32,212 nt of DNA from Nemertoderma westbladi (lineage: Eukaryota; Xenacoelomorpha; Nemertodermatida; Nemertodermatidae). Location of the stretch: NCBI GenBank assembly GCA_032718475.1, contig JAUCBJ010008613.1, positions 1 to 32,212 of the forward strand, in the 5' to 3' direction. Positions within the stretch are counted from its first letter, which is position 1, and each line of letters starts with the position of its first letter. The notes under the pieces were generated by a model, which saw only the letters and a list, made by a program, of their open reading frames with translations, searched no databases and was not told where the DNA came from. The position numbers and the translations under genes are program-made. Below, in pieces: positions 10,558 through 19,610 of this stretch.

Positions 10558-11736
10558 TTAACCCATGTCGTATAGTTCACTTAGCAACCTATACAGATAA
10601 GATGGCGAATGTCCGCCGGTATTCGTAATAAACAGAGTAACTAGTTCTGGAGGAATATATTCGAATATAGGAGCCTCAACTGCCACGGTGCATTGCGTTA
10701 CCCTGTCGTCCACGTTCTGTCCCATACCCACCTCCCCGGGGCCCTGTCCCAAACCCACCTCCACATTCTGTCCCACACCCACCTCCCCGGGGCCCGCAGA
10801 CGGGGGCAGACCCACCGCCTCGGGTGACCCCAACTGTACGGGAGACACGTAACTAGCGGACAGCTTATACATGGCCGCGCACACGATGCACGGAACCGCG
10901 TGGAAGCTGGCGGCCTCCGCTATGCAACGGGACCCCGCTATGGCCTTGAGTCCCCCGTTGGCTAGCACAGCCCGGGTCCCGATAATAACCTTATTAACCC
11001 GACTCATTACCGCGAACACCGCGCTATCCGTTACCACTGTAGTCTGAATTCCCGCGTCCGACAACCGCACTGCCATCTCATGACCTTTATAATTGGGCGC
11101 GCACTCTACAACCATGACTTGAAACCTTCGCTTTAGAGCGGCGCCTTTAAGAAAGGCTTCTACAGTCCTACTAAGTCCTATAGTGAGTACAACCTCTGCG
11201 GAATGTATATGTTCCAAGCTCTGATCGGCAATATGTACCGCGCTAGATTCCAACTCCGCTATCAACTCCCCTATGGATTCGAGCAGGGGCTCTCGGAGTT
11301 CTTCTATCGCCACCGCTTCCGGTAAACCAACGGAAGGCTCCCGTTTCACCGGGGAGTCTGCCGGTACGACCATCGCGCTATGTAGACCCCCGCCGATGGC
11401 TGCGTCTTCGCGGGAACTGGTATCCCGTTTCCTACTCGCGTCAGCTTCCTCGCGCACTAATCGCAGGACTCGCTTCACCATGTTACCGACTATTAGCTCG
11501 TTGGTAGGAACTGAGTTGACCAATCGGTCCGCTTCCCCGCAAATTGTTTCCTCTAATTGGTTGGCTGTGTCTCCTTGGTAACGCGATATCGAGTCGCGAA
11601 GTAAGGTTACCGTACGCATGGCTACAATGTATGATTGCTTGATACGATCCCGTTTTATATCGTAAATAAACTTATCCAAAGGAGAACTCATGCCGTCTTC
11701 TGGTGTGAAGTTGTAATCACCAGTTATGTTCCTCAT
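10558..11736 (-). CDS. EIF2B2: Translation initiation factor eIF2B subunit beta
   Basis: 392 residues without introns; human eIF2B-beta is 351. eIF2B is the guanine nucleotide exchange factor that recharges eIF2 with GTP in the cytosol, and beta is one of the regulatory alpha/beta/delta subunits. An N-terminal helical half (about 20-180) precedes a Rossmann-like half with the diagnostic stretches EHIHSAEVVLTIGLSRTVEAFLK (about 175-197), ECAPNYKGHEMA (about 211-222), TDSAVFAVMSRVNKVIIGT (about 236-254) and PPELVTLFITNTGGHSPSYL (about 362-381). The excess length is mostly an insertion at about 300-347, which contains two 11-residue copies GPGEVG(V/M)GQNV 17 residues apart. The start ATG (11736) follows no nearer in-frame candidate and the N-terminus is weakly conserved, so M16 is an alternative. 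It lies on the same strand as the host gene, in its intron between 14015 and 9947. Confidence 0.95.
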   Translation of the reverse strand: MRNITGDYNFTPEDGMSSPLDKFIYDIKRDRIKQSYIVAMRTVTLLRDSISRYQGDTANQLEETICGEADRLVNSVPTNELIVGNMVKRVLRLVREEADASRKRDTSSREDAAIGGGLHSAMVVPADSPVKREPSVGLPEAVAIEELREPLLESIGELIAELESSAVHIADQSLEHIHSAEVVLTIGLSRTVEAFLKGAALKRRFQVMVVECAPNYKGHEMAVRLSDAGIQTTVVTDSAVFAVMSRVNKVIIGTRAVLANGGLKAIAGSRCIAEAASFHAVPCIVCAAMYKLSASYVSPVQLGSPEAVGLPPSAGPGEVGVGQNVEVGLGQGPGEVGMGQNVDDRVTQCTVAVEAPIFEYIPPELVTLFITNTGGHSPSYLYRLLSELYDMG

Positions 11737-12002
11737 CGTTACAACAGTACAATGAGCGAATGATACGGTTCCGTTAATATTTAGAGTTGATGGTTGTTGA
11801 ATATAATATATTAAGATTATCGGTAGGTAATAATCTTTATGTAATTTTTAGCCTAATACTGTAATAGTCCTTACTACTAGAGTTTGTCTAGGGGCTAATG
11901 AATAAATAAATACAAAATACTAGCAATGTAAGCTGTAAACATTACCGGTAGTAGGCCCACGACTCAAGGAAATCATGAGGAAAATTAATATGCTAACTGG
12001 CT
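11737..12002. other. EIF2B2 upstream region
   Basis: About 270 bases between the EIF2B2 start and an inverted-repeat element. It contains TACCGGTA at 11943-11950 and no open frame. Confidence 0.4.
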
Positions 12003-12982
12003 AATGCAATGGCTGAATGGGGTATAACTTTTCGCCGTATCCGTATGCATTTGCCGTATCCGTATGTACATACGCGTATGTGCGTATGTAATGGATTCCT
12101 ATGGAGAATAATCCATATGTGATTTTAGAGATTAGGCATTGCGGAGCAGTAAGAAGTGCACAGCACACATGCAGACTGAAGACAGGTAGGCCTACTTAAA
12201 GCTAAGTGATTTAAAGAGTGTGGCTGCCGCTACCTTATGTCAAATAAACAATGCAGGACAGGTCCAGGATGAGTGACAGCCGGTGTCCGCCAGCCCCGGG
12301 ATGCGCGCAGTGCAGTACCTATTAACCAGTTAACTCTTCTTGACGCCGCTTGGAAAACTAACCAACCGTGAATTATTTTTGTACTGTTTTTTCACCAACC
12401 TGGCTTAGAATGTTGTTGGTTGCTACAGTCTGACAGTATATGGCACTAACATAGTATAGACTGATAGAAGCAGCAATGAGAATGCTAAGGGAATAAACAT
12501 TCGCACAGATATTGAAAACCGTCATGCCAGTCTGACCTTCTTTGTGAATTTATTTACATATAATATACCTTTACTTTCGCTGTTTCGGGGCCACTATTTT
12601 GTTAACCATATGCAGCCAAGTGCCAACAAGTCCAACCTAGCAGCTAGCAGGTGTCAGTTAGTACAATAAAACAAGCGCTGTGGCGCATCCCGGGGCTGAA
12701 GGACATCATCTGTCACTCATCCTGGACCTACAATGTTTATTTGCCATTAGGTAGCGGCAGCCGCACTCTTTAAATCATATCGCTTTTAAGTAGGCCTACC
12801 TACAGACCTATCTTCAGTCTGCATGTGTGTTGTGCACTTCTTACTGGTCCGCAATGTATAATCTTTAAAATCACATACGGATTATTCTCCATAGGAATCC
12901 ATTACATATGCACATACGCGTATGTGCATACGGATACGGCAAATGCATACGGATACGGCGAAAAGTTATACACAATGCAATG
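12003..12982. mobile_element. Inverted-repeat DNA element with about 290-bp arms
   Basis: The arms at about 12020-12307 and 12684-12971 are inverted copies of each other with scattered differences. Shared blocks include GTATAACTTTTCGCCGTATC, TAGGCCTACTTAAA-like sequence, GTAGCGGCAGCC-like sequence and GCGCATCCCGGGGCTG. A 9-bp direct repeat, AATGCAATG, stands at 12003-12011 and 12974-12982 and may be the target-site duplication, giving an element of about 960 bp. The left end carries 8-9 extra bases before the arm, so the exact edge is uncertain. There is no transposase. Long arms plus a 9-bp duplication would suit a Mutator-like foldback element, but that is inference. Open frames on both strands here are by chance. 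Confidence 0.85.
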
Positions 12983-13475
12983 CGTGCTATTGAATATTTT
13001 TTTTAGTACTGTAGAAGTCAGCACCCCAAGGGAAAATCGACGTAAGTAAAATCGGAGTACTACCGGTAGAAAAAATAAAAATGTAACCTGTCGTCCTATT
13101 GACTTTTTATTGTTTTGGTTAGTAGAATATGCCTGTAACCTGCTCCTTAAATATTTTTGACAAATGACAAGAACTGGTACATACAGTATACAGGTAACGG
13201 TACACACACAATAATATGAAACGAGAGAATGTAACAAAAATATAATGTACTGGCATAGGATATCCAGATAAGGGGGGACGGGACTTTCGACGTTAAGATA
13301 ATTCATCCGTCTCCAGGGGAAAATCGACGCAAATAAACAGCTGATTACTCTCAAAAATTAAAAGTGTAACCTGTTCTATTGACTGTTTTGATTAGAATAA
13401 CACGTGCCCCTGTAACCTTCTCTTTCCCTTAGGGACTGGACTAATTTATAGTTCAATATTGAGTGAGACTAGATA
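12983..13475. other. Host intron spacer
   Basis: AT-rich, with two similar segments: GGAAAATCGACG at about 13030 and 13318, each followed by a GTAACCTGT.C-TATTGACT.TTT block. They look like an old imperfect direct repeat of about 290-bp period. No supported gene. Confidence 0.4.
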
Positions 13476-13721
13476 ATAATTATAATATTTTGTTGGGCAC
13501 ATCTTTTGCAAAGTCGTCAATGGCGTCCAGGTGGGATCGAACTGGTGACCTCCGAGTTGTAAGTCTGACACTCTAACCATTCAGCTAGCGGCTCAGGTAA
13601 AAGATAGACCTGGAAATACTATCTGATACCTTGTATGTCCGCAATTTACCTCCTCATGGCCTCCCAACTGTCAATACCATCATATGCTGCCACTGTGCCC
13701 AACAAAATATTATAATAATAT
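13476..13721 (-). mobile_element. tRNA-like sequence between short inverted repeats (SINE-like)
   Basis: Two inverted arms of about 27 bp flank the unit (13476-13502 and 13695-13721; core TTGTTGGGCACA and TGTGCCCAACAA). Inside, on the minus strand at about 13596-13523, is a tRNA-like stretch: an A-box-like TAGCTGAATGGTTAGAGTG and a B-box-like GTTCGATCCC, about 40 bases apart. The T-stem does not pair cleanly, so this is not a working tRNA gene. It looks like the polymerase III promoter head of a tRNA-derived SINE. The surrounding inverted repeats are not normal for SINEs. Confidence 0.65.
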
Positions 13722-14014
13722 GAAACCACTCATTCACCCATAACACCAATAATAAACTAATTAACTAAATAATAAATAATAAACTAAATAATAAACTAAT
13801 TTAAATGCCTTCATTGTTTGTTAATTTCGAAATCCAAAAAATATATAAATATTTAATATATAATAATTGTTCTACAATATGTAATTTGGTATTTTAAAAT
13901 TCCCCATAAACAAATCGCATAGTGAGTCACTCGTATAGTGAGTGAGACCTTAGTTTGCAGCCAAAGCATTACAATATAATAGTAATTATAATTAAATAGC
14001 TGAAAACAACGCAC
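13722..14014. other. Host intron start region
   Basis: Very AT-rich. It ends at the host donor (CGGTGCGT, GT at 14014-14013 on the minus strand). The 84-residue minus-strand frame at 13853-14107 is in another phase from the spliced exon and is discounted. Confidence 0.4.
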
Positions 14015-14119
14015 CGTATGATTTTCCGTAAGGTGAGTTTCTGACACCGCGTAGATTTCTGAAGTTCCCAGTACCACCGCCTGTTGAATCAACGCGTCCA
14101 CGTCCAACCAAAGTAAAAT
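14015..14119 (-). CDS. Host gene, 105-nt exon (Gly/Arg-rich)
   Basis: Acceptor ACTAATTTTAG before 14119 and donor GTGCGT at 14014, minus strand. Phase 1 in, phase 1 out, 105 nt. Read in the host frame it encodes a Gly/Arg/Asn-rich segment, DFTLVGRGRVDSTGGGTGNF followed by RNLRGVRNSPYGKSY. The RG/GG spacing resembles RGG-type RNA-binding segments, but too few repeats are present to assign this. It joins in frame to the exon ending at 30475, across a 16-kb intron, and to the 42-nt exon at 9947. Confidence 0.7.
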
Positions 14120-15134
14120 CTAAAATTAGTAATGTATACTAATTAATTAATTACTGATAGATATGTGGTAGAGGTGGGGGCTGGGGGTTAGATGGGAGTG
14201 GAAATTGTAGCTATGAAACTTTTTTTATGTTCACCCTATACAAGTTAATGTCGCAAGGAAATAAACACAGCAATGAGCGATTGGAACACGAGTAACTTTA
14301 TACAGTCCTCCCACTGCTATTCAATATCCGTCAAGATTATATTTCATTTTGTTACCCATCTTAAATTAGTTTAAGGTTAACATTAACTACGCGTAGTTTC
14401 AAAACACCTACGCGTAGTCATAAAAGCAGTCATGACAGGAATGGAAGTTACAAACTACTACTAGGATCGGCATGCTGCATTGCAGCTGCATTTTTAAGAA
14501 TGCTGTGCCGGCGTATCGACAAAATTGTTAAAAAGTTACAAACAATTCCACATAGATAGGTCGGAAAGATTTACCCTAAAGGCTGAAAGGGGTTATTTCA
14601 AATAATTTAATTGCCTCACTGACTCACACACACATTCATCATACCCTGCATTCTGTTAGGTACGGGAAGCTATCATGTGTGTCAGGTCATACTTAGCCTT
14701 GGTCAGAAGTAACCTTCCTGTCACACTCTGCACTCTGTCTTTTTATGGTTGCTTTTGTTGAAATGAGCAAGAATACCAGTTTACCGGCTGACCGGTACTC
14801 CCAGAATCATCCCGCAGCCACCAAATTATTTAATTTCTTTCAATTTTCGTTGCGCATTTACCGGTACTAACTTTTTAAACAATGATATGGCTCTGGGCTC
14901 TGTTATTTTGCATGTAATTATTCTGCAATACAGCAAAATATGCTATTTACAGATTTAGACTTACTATATCTTTTATGTTTTAGGCCTAATCTGTCATCAA
15001 TTAATATTAAATTGCATATGCAGGCAGATTGCAGACCCACTACAGTACAACAGGCCTCTCAGCATTATTAGCTATAGCTTCACGTTTATTACTGTATTAC
15101 CGTTACCGTATTTATTACACTACAATTGTTGAAG
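14120..15134. other. Host intron and NAT10 upstream region
   Basis: AT-rich. It contains a pair of CTACGCGTAG palindromes near 14388 and 14409, a short retrotransposon tail (listed separately), TACCGGTA at 14859 and TAGGCCTA at 14981. The NAT10 promoter should lie here. No other gene is visible. Confidence 0.45.
14445..14543 (-). mobile_element. 76-bp 3' tail of a non-LTR retrotransposon with 11-bp target duplication
   Basis: 14456-14532, read on the minus strand, matches the last bases of the element at 20836-21747: both contain GCACAGCATTCTTAAAAAT, then CAGCTGCAATGCAGCATGCC, then GATCCTAGTAGT. It is flanked by perfect 11-bp direct repeats AAGTTACAAAC (14445-14455 and 14533-14543), the target-site duplication. 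It is therefore an extremely 5'-truncated insertion, and the 3' end of the family is at CCTAGTAGT, with no poly(A). Confidence 0.88.
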
Positions 15135-18100
15135 ATGGTTCGAAAGAAAGTCGACAGTCGTATTCGAGTAATGATCGAGAATGGCGTGACGGAGAAACAC
15201 CGTACATTGATAGTAATAGTAGGGAATAAATCGAGAGATCAAGTCGTTATTCTACATCATATGTTATCCAAAGCCGCGATCAAGGCCCGTCCAACCGTGC
15301 TGTGGTGCTACAAGAAAGAACTCGGATTCTCCAGCCACAGGAAGAAACGAATGAAACTCTTACAGAAGCGAATCAAAGACGGAACACTAAATCTACGCGA
15401 CGACGACCCGTTTGAGTTATTCGTTGCGGCGACTAACATCCGATATTGTTACTACAACGAAACGCATAAGATCCTAGGTAATACATATGGGATGTGCGTT
15501 CTACAGGATTTCGAAGGCCTAACTCCGAATCTACTCGCTAGAACAATAGAAACCGTAGAAGGCGGTGGAATTATAGCGGTTCTATTAAAGTCGGTATCCT
15601 CGTTGAAGCAACTGTTCACACTGAGTATGGACGTTCACTCGCGTTACAGAACTCAGTCTCACACTGATATTGTATGTCGATTCAACGAGCGTTTGATTCT
15701 GTCACTGACCTCGTGCTCGCGTTGCCTAGTCATCGATGACCAGCTCAACATCCTCCCTTTATCCTCCCACGCCCTCGAGGTTGTTCCAGTAACCCCCCAC
15801 GGCTCAGAGGATGCCATGACCCCGGATGAAGCCCAACTCAAGGAAATCCGAGAATCCCTCAGGGATACCCAACCCACAGGGTCACTCGTCAATATCTGCC
15901 GAACCCTAGACCAGGCCAAGGCTCTACTCCATCTTATAGAAGCCATCAGCGAGAAATCTTTACGTCACACTGTCGCCATGACAGCGGCACGAGGGCGTGG
16001 CAAGTCGGCCGCACTGGGACTGGCTATCGCAGCTGCTGTGTCCTTCGGCTACAGTAACATATTTGTGACGTCACCATCCCCAGAGAATCTAAAAACGCTA
16101 TTCGAGTTTATCACAAAAGGCTTTGATGCGATGAACTACGAGGAACATGTAGACTACGACTTGGTGGAGAGCTCGAACCCAGAATTCGGCAAGGCGCTGA
16201 TTCGAGTCAACATCTACCGGGAAACCCACAGACAGATCGTCCAGTACATCCCGCCCTCCGAGTCCGCAGTGCTGGGTCAGGCTGAGCTGTTAGTAGTCGA
16301 TGAGGCAGCGGCTATCCCACTAACTCTAGTACAAAACCTTGTAGGACCCTACCTGATGTTCTTATCCTCCACCATCAACGGGTACGAAGGAACTGGTCGT
16401 TCACTCAGCCTCAAACTGATAGCCCAGCTGCGGGAGCAGAGTGGGGTCAAAGACGCATCGGGACGAATACTAACCGAGGTCCAACTCAACCACTCAATCC
16501 GATACGCCAACAACGACCCTGTAGAATCATGGATGAACTCCCTCCTCTGTCTGGATGTGAGCAATGTGGCATGTCTGCGGTCGGGCTGCCCGCCCCCCAA
16601 CCTCTGTAACCTCTACTACATAAACCGGGACACCTTATTCTCCTACCATGACGCTTCAGAGGCCTTCCTTAAACGTATTGTCTCAATCTATGTCTCGGCC
16701 CATTACAAGAACTCACCAAACGACCTCCAGATGTTGAGCGATGCACCCGCCCACCATCTGTTCTGTCTCCTCGGCCCAATTAACCCCGAATCTGACAAGC
16801 TCCCAGAGGTCCTATGTCTCCTACAAGTCTGCTTCGAGGGTCGCATTCCTTCCCAGGTGGTGACGTCATCCTTCGCTCGTGGGCAACGTTCTTCCGGTGA
16901 CCTGATACCCTGGACCGTGTCACAGCAGTTCCAGGATGCAGACTTCCCCAGTCTTTCCGGGGCCCGAATTGTCCGAATAGCTACGCATCCGGACTACCAG
17001 AGTCTAGGTTACGGGAGTAAGGCTTTGCAGCTCTTAGACCAATACTACAGCGGGCTGGTTCCCTATTTACCTGAAGAAGACTCCAGTGTTGGTACGGTTA
17101 ATGATGCCGCTATAGCGACAGTGGATGACAGAGATATTGGGCTGCTAGACGAGCATATTGAACCCCGAAGTAATCTACCCCCTCTGCTTGTTAAACTAAC
17201 CGAACGTAGAGCTGAATTACTCAACTACCTAGGAGTTTCCTATGGTTTGACTTACAATCTACTCAGATTCTGGAGGAAGGCTGGGTTCACCCCTGTCTAC
17301 CTCAGACAGACCGCCAACGACCTCACAGGGGAACACACATGTATAATGTTGAAGGTGCTGGGAGACATGGGGGATGATACTGCCTGGTTAGAAGCTTACT
17401 GGAAAGATTTCAAACGACGTTTAGTGTCTTTATTTGCTTTCGATTTCAGCAAACTATCACCTTCATTCGCTTTAACTTTGATGAAAAGTAAACAATTTAA
17501 AGACTCGGACACTTCAACTGTTGACAGACTGGAATTAGAACGACATTTGACTCAATACGACCTGAAAAGAATTCGAGTTTACAGCAAAAATATGGTGGAT
17601 TACCATTTAATTCTGGACCTTATTCCTGTAATTTCTCGGCTCTATTTCAATAATCGAATCTCCCTCAATCTTTCCGTGACCCAACAAGCGATACTTCTGG
17701 CCATCGGACTACAACATAAATCCATCGACGCAGTCAGCAAGGAACTCCAACTCCCCGCCACACAAGTCTTAGGCTTCTTCAACAAGATTTTCCGTAAGAT
17801 TGATTCGGCATTTAACGAGGTCATGGAGAATGATATTAGTAAGAGTATAGCGCCGTCTCGGGTGGTGCGTATGGAACCAATGGATCAGAGTCTAGAGGAG
17901 GATCTAGCCGAAGGAGTGGAGGACGGGACAGAGGAGACATCAATGGAGGTGCTTAAAGGTGCTGATCTCAGTCAGTACGCAATAGGTGGTACAAAGCAGG
18001 ATTGGGGCGACTTGTTAAAGCCCGGAAGCAAACTAACCACAGTCTCCATAGCAACGAGGAAGGATGGGTCGGCGGCGGGGAATGTGGACGAGATATTGCA

Positions 18101-18179
18101 GTCGTTGTCGGATAAAGATAAAGGGCATAGACATAAGAAGGATAAACAGTTTGGTAAACGGAGCCATAAAAATAGATGA
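15135..18179 (+). CDS. NAT10: RNA cytidine acetyltransferase (NAT10 / Kre33 family)
   Basis: A 1014-residue intronless frame; human NAT10 is 1025. The enzyme is nucleolar and makes N4-acetylcytidine in 18S rRNA and, with THUMPD1, in tRNA-Ser/Leu, using ATP and acetyl-CoA; it is needed for small-subunit ribosome formation. I start at the ATG at 15135 (MVRKKVDSRIR) because it matches the family N-terminus; the ATG three codons earlier is in frame. Near residues 285-293 is the P-loop (AARGRGKSAALG), near 388-395 the Walker B box (VVDEAAAIPL), and near 612-640 the GNAT acetyl-CoA site (RIVRIATHPDYQSLGYGSKAL). The conserved LPPLLVKL and YLGVSYGLT blocks follow, then the tRNA-binding region (DLKRIRVYSKNMVDYHL) and a basic nucleolar tail. 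It lies opposite the host gene within its 16-kb intron. Polyadenylation signal at 18258-18263. Confidence 0.98.
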   Translation: MVRKKVDSRIRVMIENGVTEKHRTLIVIVGNKSRDQVVILHHMLSKAAIKARPTVLWCYKKELGFSSHRKKRMKLLQKRIKDGTLNLRDDDPFELFVAATNIRYCYYNETHKILGNTYGMCVLQDFEGLTPNLLARTIETVEGGGIIAVLLKSVSSLKQLFTLSMDVHSRYRTQSHTDIVCRFNERLILSLTSCSRCLVIDDQLNILPLSSHALEVVPVTPHGSEDAMTPDEAQLKEIRESLRDTQPTGSLVNICRTLDQAKALLHLIEAISEKSLRHTVAMTAARGRGKSAALGLAIAAAVSFGYSNIFVTSPSPENLKTLFEFITKGFDAMNYEEHVDYDLVESSNPEFGKALIRVNIYRETHRQIVQYIPPSESAVLGQAELLVVDEAAAIPLTLVQNLVGPYLMFLSSTINGYEGTGRSLSLKLIAQLREQSGVKDASGRILTEVQLNHSIRYANNDPVESWMNSLLCLDVSNVACLRSGCPPPNLCNLYYINRDTLFSYHDASEAFLKRIVSIYVSAHYKNSPNDLQMLSDAPAHHLFCLLGPINPESDKLPEVLCLLQVCFEGRIPSQVVTSSFARGQRSSGDLIPWTVSQQFQDADFPSLSGARIVRIATHPDYQSLGYGSKALQLLDQYYSGLVPYLPEEDSSVGTVNDAAIATVDDRDIGLLDEHIEPRSNLPPLLVKLTERRAELLNYLGVSYGLTYNLLRFWRKAGFTPVYLRQTANDLTGEHTCIMLKVLGDMGDDTAWLEAYWKDFKRRLVSLFAFDFSKLSPSFALTLMKSKQFKDSDTSTVDRLELERHLTQYDLKRIRVYSKNMVDYHLILDLIPVISRLYFNNRISLNLSVTQQAILLAIGLQHKSIDAVSKELQLPATQVLGFFNKIFRKIDSAFNEVMENDISKSIAPSRVVRMEPMDQSLEEDLAEGVEDGTEETSMEVLKGADLSQYAIGGTKQDWGDLLKPGSKLTTVSIATRKDGSAAGNVDEILQSLSDKDKGHRHKKDKQFGKRSHKNR

Positions 18180-18656
18180 TGAAAAATATAATTCTTTTAT
18201 TCTATGGTCTCAGTAGAAGGACGGTAATTGTTTTTAAGATTGGTTGCAATTCTAAAAAATAAAAGATTCTTCAATTTTAAACACAATTTTGTTTCAATAT
18301 GTTGGTATTTTGGTTATTCTGATTATCATGGGTGGCAGAGTGGTTTGATTTAAATCATTTGATTTATATAATTGATTTAAATCACATATAAAAAAAATCA
18401 GATCAGCACCAAAAATAATATTTTTTTGAATTTTTTAAATCATGAATTTTATCAACCATGCTTTAAGGCCATTAGAAACATTGCATAATTTGTTATTAAT
18501 AAATGATTCAAATTACCTAAATATTTACATGAAAATACAGTATCATGTCGCATTTCCAATACCATACAATATACACAGGCCCATTAATTAAGTTGTCCTA
18601 TTCATTTTGTTGTTTATTTGGTTTATATTCGAATTTTAAGAAGGTGCATTGTAGTG
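18180..18656. other. NAT10 3' region and AT-rich spacer
   Basis: Contains the NAT10 polyadenylation signal. At 18340-18385 TGATTTAAATCA-like motifs begin, which reappear as a short tandem run at 19198-19280. GGTGGCAGAGTGG.TTGATTT (18330) loosely mirrors AAATCTCCACTACTCCACT (19298), so 18330-19315 could be one old element into which the next one inserted. Confidence 0.4.
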
Positions 18657-19131
18657 TTTAAACGGGATCAGACTTTTTATGATTTTCGGGATCGAGACCG
18701 GGATTATCACTCTCGGGATCCCGTTTTTCGGAATGAGGATTGAAATTTTTGATTAAATTCCTTAAAGTTCATTTCATAGTATATAATATATACTATTGAA
18801 TAATATATAAAATTGAGTGAGTGTTACCGAAAACCCGCCACATATTATGTGGCGGGTTTTCGGTAACACTCACTCAATTTTACACTTCTGAAATATTAGC
18901 AAGATAAAGTTATATTAAAATTATCTTACAATTGATTACTGGATGGGTTGGGTTACTGAAATAAAAATCAAAACATTTCCGTTCTAATGGAACTTTTTTT
19001 TTAGATATTCAACAAATTTATTTTAACTATATATACTTCGGGATCCCGTTCCAAAAGAGTCGGAATCGGGATTGGATATTTCGCTGGGATCCTGGTTTTT
19101 TGGGATTGGGATCTGGATCCCGTTTGAACAT
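18657..19131. mobile_element. Inverted-repeat element rich in GGGATCCCG motifs
   Basis: The ends are short inverted repeats (GTTTAAACGGGATC at the left, GATCCCGTTTGAAC at the right). GGGATC/GATCCC motifs recur just inside each end (18664-18725 and 19038-19128). The centre holds the perfect hairpin listed separately. About 475 bp, no coding capacity. Likely a non-autonomous foldback element; the superfamily is unknown. Confidence 0.6.
18809..18881. repeat. Perfect 35-bp-arm hairpin
   Basis: 18809-18843 and 18847-18881 are exact inverted copies separated by only three bases (ATT). The arm begins AAAATTGAGTGAGTGTTACC and ends GAAAACCCGCCACAT. A transcript from either strand would fold into a 35-bp stem with a 3-nt loop. 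The loop is too tight and the pairing too perfect for a typical animal microRNA precursor. Confidence 0.97.
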
Positions 19132-19424
19132 TAGTGCATGATGAAGCCAGAAGTCTTCACAATGTTTTCATATAAAATCTAAGTTAACTAAAAAAATCTG
19201 ATTTAAATGTAAAAAATCTGATTTAAATAAAAAAAATCTGATTTAAATAAAAAAAATCTGATTTAAATAAAAAAAATGGGGGTGGGGTGGGTTGGTAAAT
19301 CTCCACTACTCCACTATTTACTTAAGATTATAGTGCAAGTTTGTGACTTGGACCATGTCCTGTCCATGACCTCTATTTAACAGTTGTTGTTTTTGTAGGT
19401 CATGCTTGGACTATAGGGTACCTA
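19132..19424. other. AT-rich spacer with short tandem run
   Basis: Four tandem copies of a ~20-bp unit (AAAAAATCTGATTTAAAT) at 19191-19275, followed by a G-rich patch. No gene. Confidence 0.6.
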
Positions 19425-19510
19425 GACAATATCGAGAATATCGCGAGTAAAATATCGAGAGAAAAAAATATAGCGCGTAAAAAACTAAGATATTGCGATT
19501 AAAATAAATT
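19425..19510. repeat. Degenerate inverted remnant of the 15-bp minisatellite
   Basis: Units such as GCGAGTAAAATATCGAGAG are the reverse complement of the minisatellite at 19611-20290, but more diverged. An imperfect ~48-bp direct repeat (AGCTAGTGTTTTCCCTGGTAG and AGATAGTGTTTTCGTTGGTAG) lies between the two arrays. Confidence 0.6.
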
Positions 19511-19610
19511 TTCATAGTAGCTAAGCTAGTGTTTTCCCTGGTAGCTTTGTTTCTATGGTACTACAGTAGATAGTGTTTTCGTTGGTAGTAATGTTTCATT
19601 CCAAAAATTC

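Noticed and set aside
12902-13354. 150-residue minus-strand frame
   Set aside because: It crosses the edge of an inverted-repeat element and shows no recognisable protein sequence or splice context.
13523-13596. Functional tRNA gene
   Set aside because: A- and B-box-like motifs are present, but the T-stem and acceptor stem do not pair properly.
13853-14107. Minus-strand frame starting MDVDALIQQAVVLGTSEIYA as a separate gene
   Set aside because: The overlapping 105-nt exon in another frame has acceptor, donor and phase agreement with both neighbouring host exons.
15126-15134. Upstream start codon for NAT10
   Set aside because: The ATG at 15126 is in frame, but the family N-terminus aligns with the ATG at 15135.
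18809-18881. MicroRNA precursor
   Set aside because: The 3-base loop and perfect 35-bp pairing do not fit the usual animal precursor, and no transcript evidence is available.
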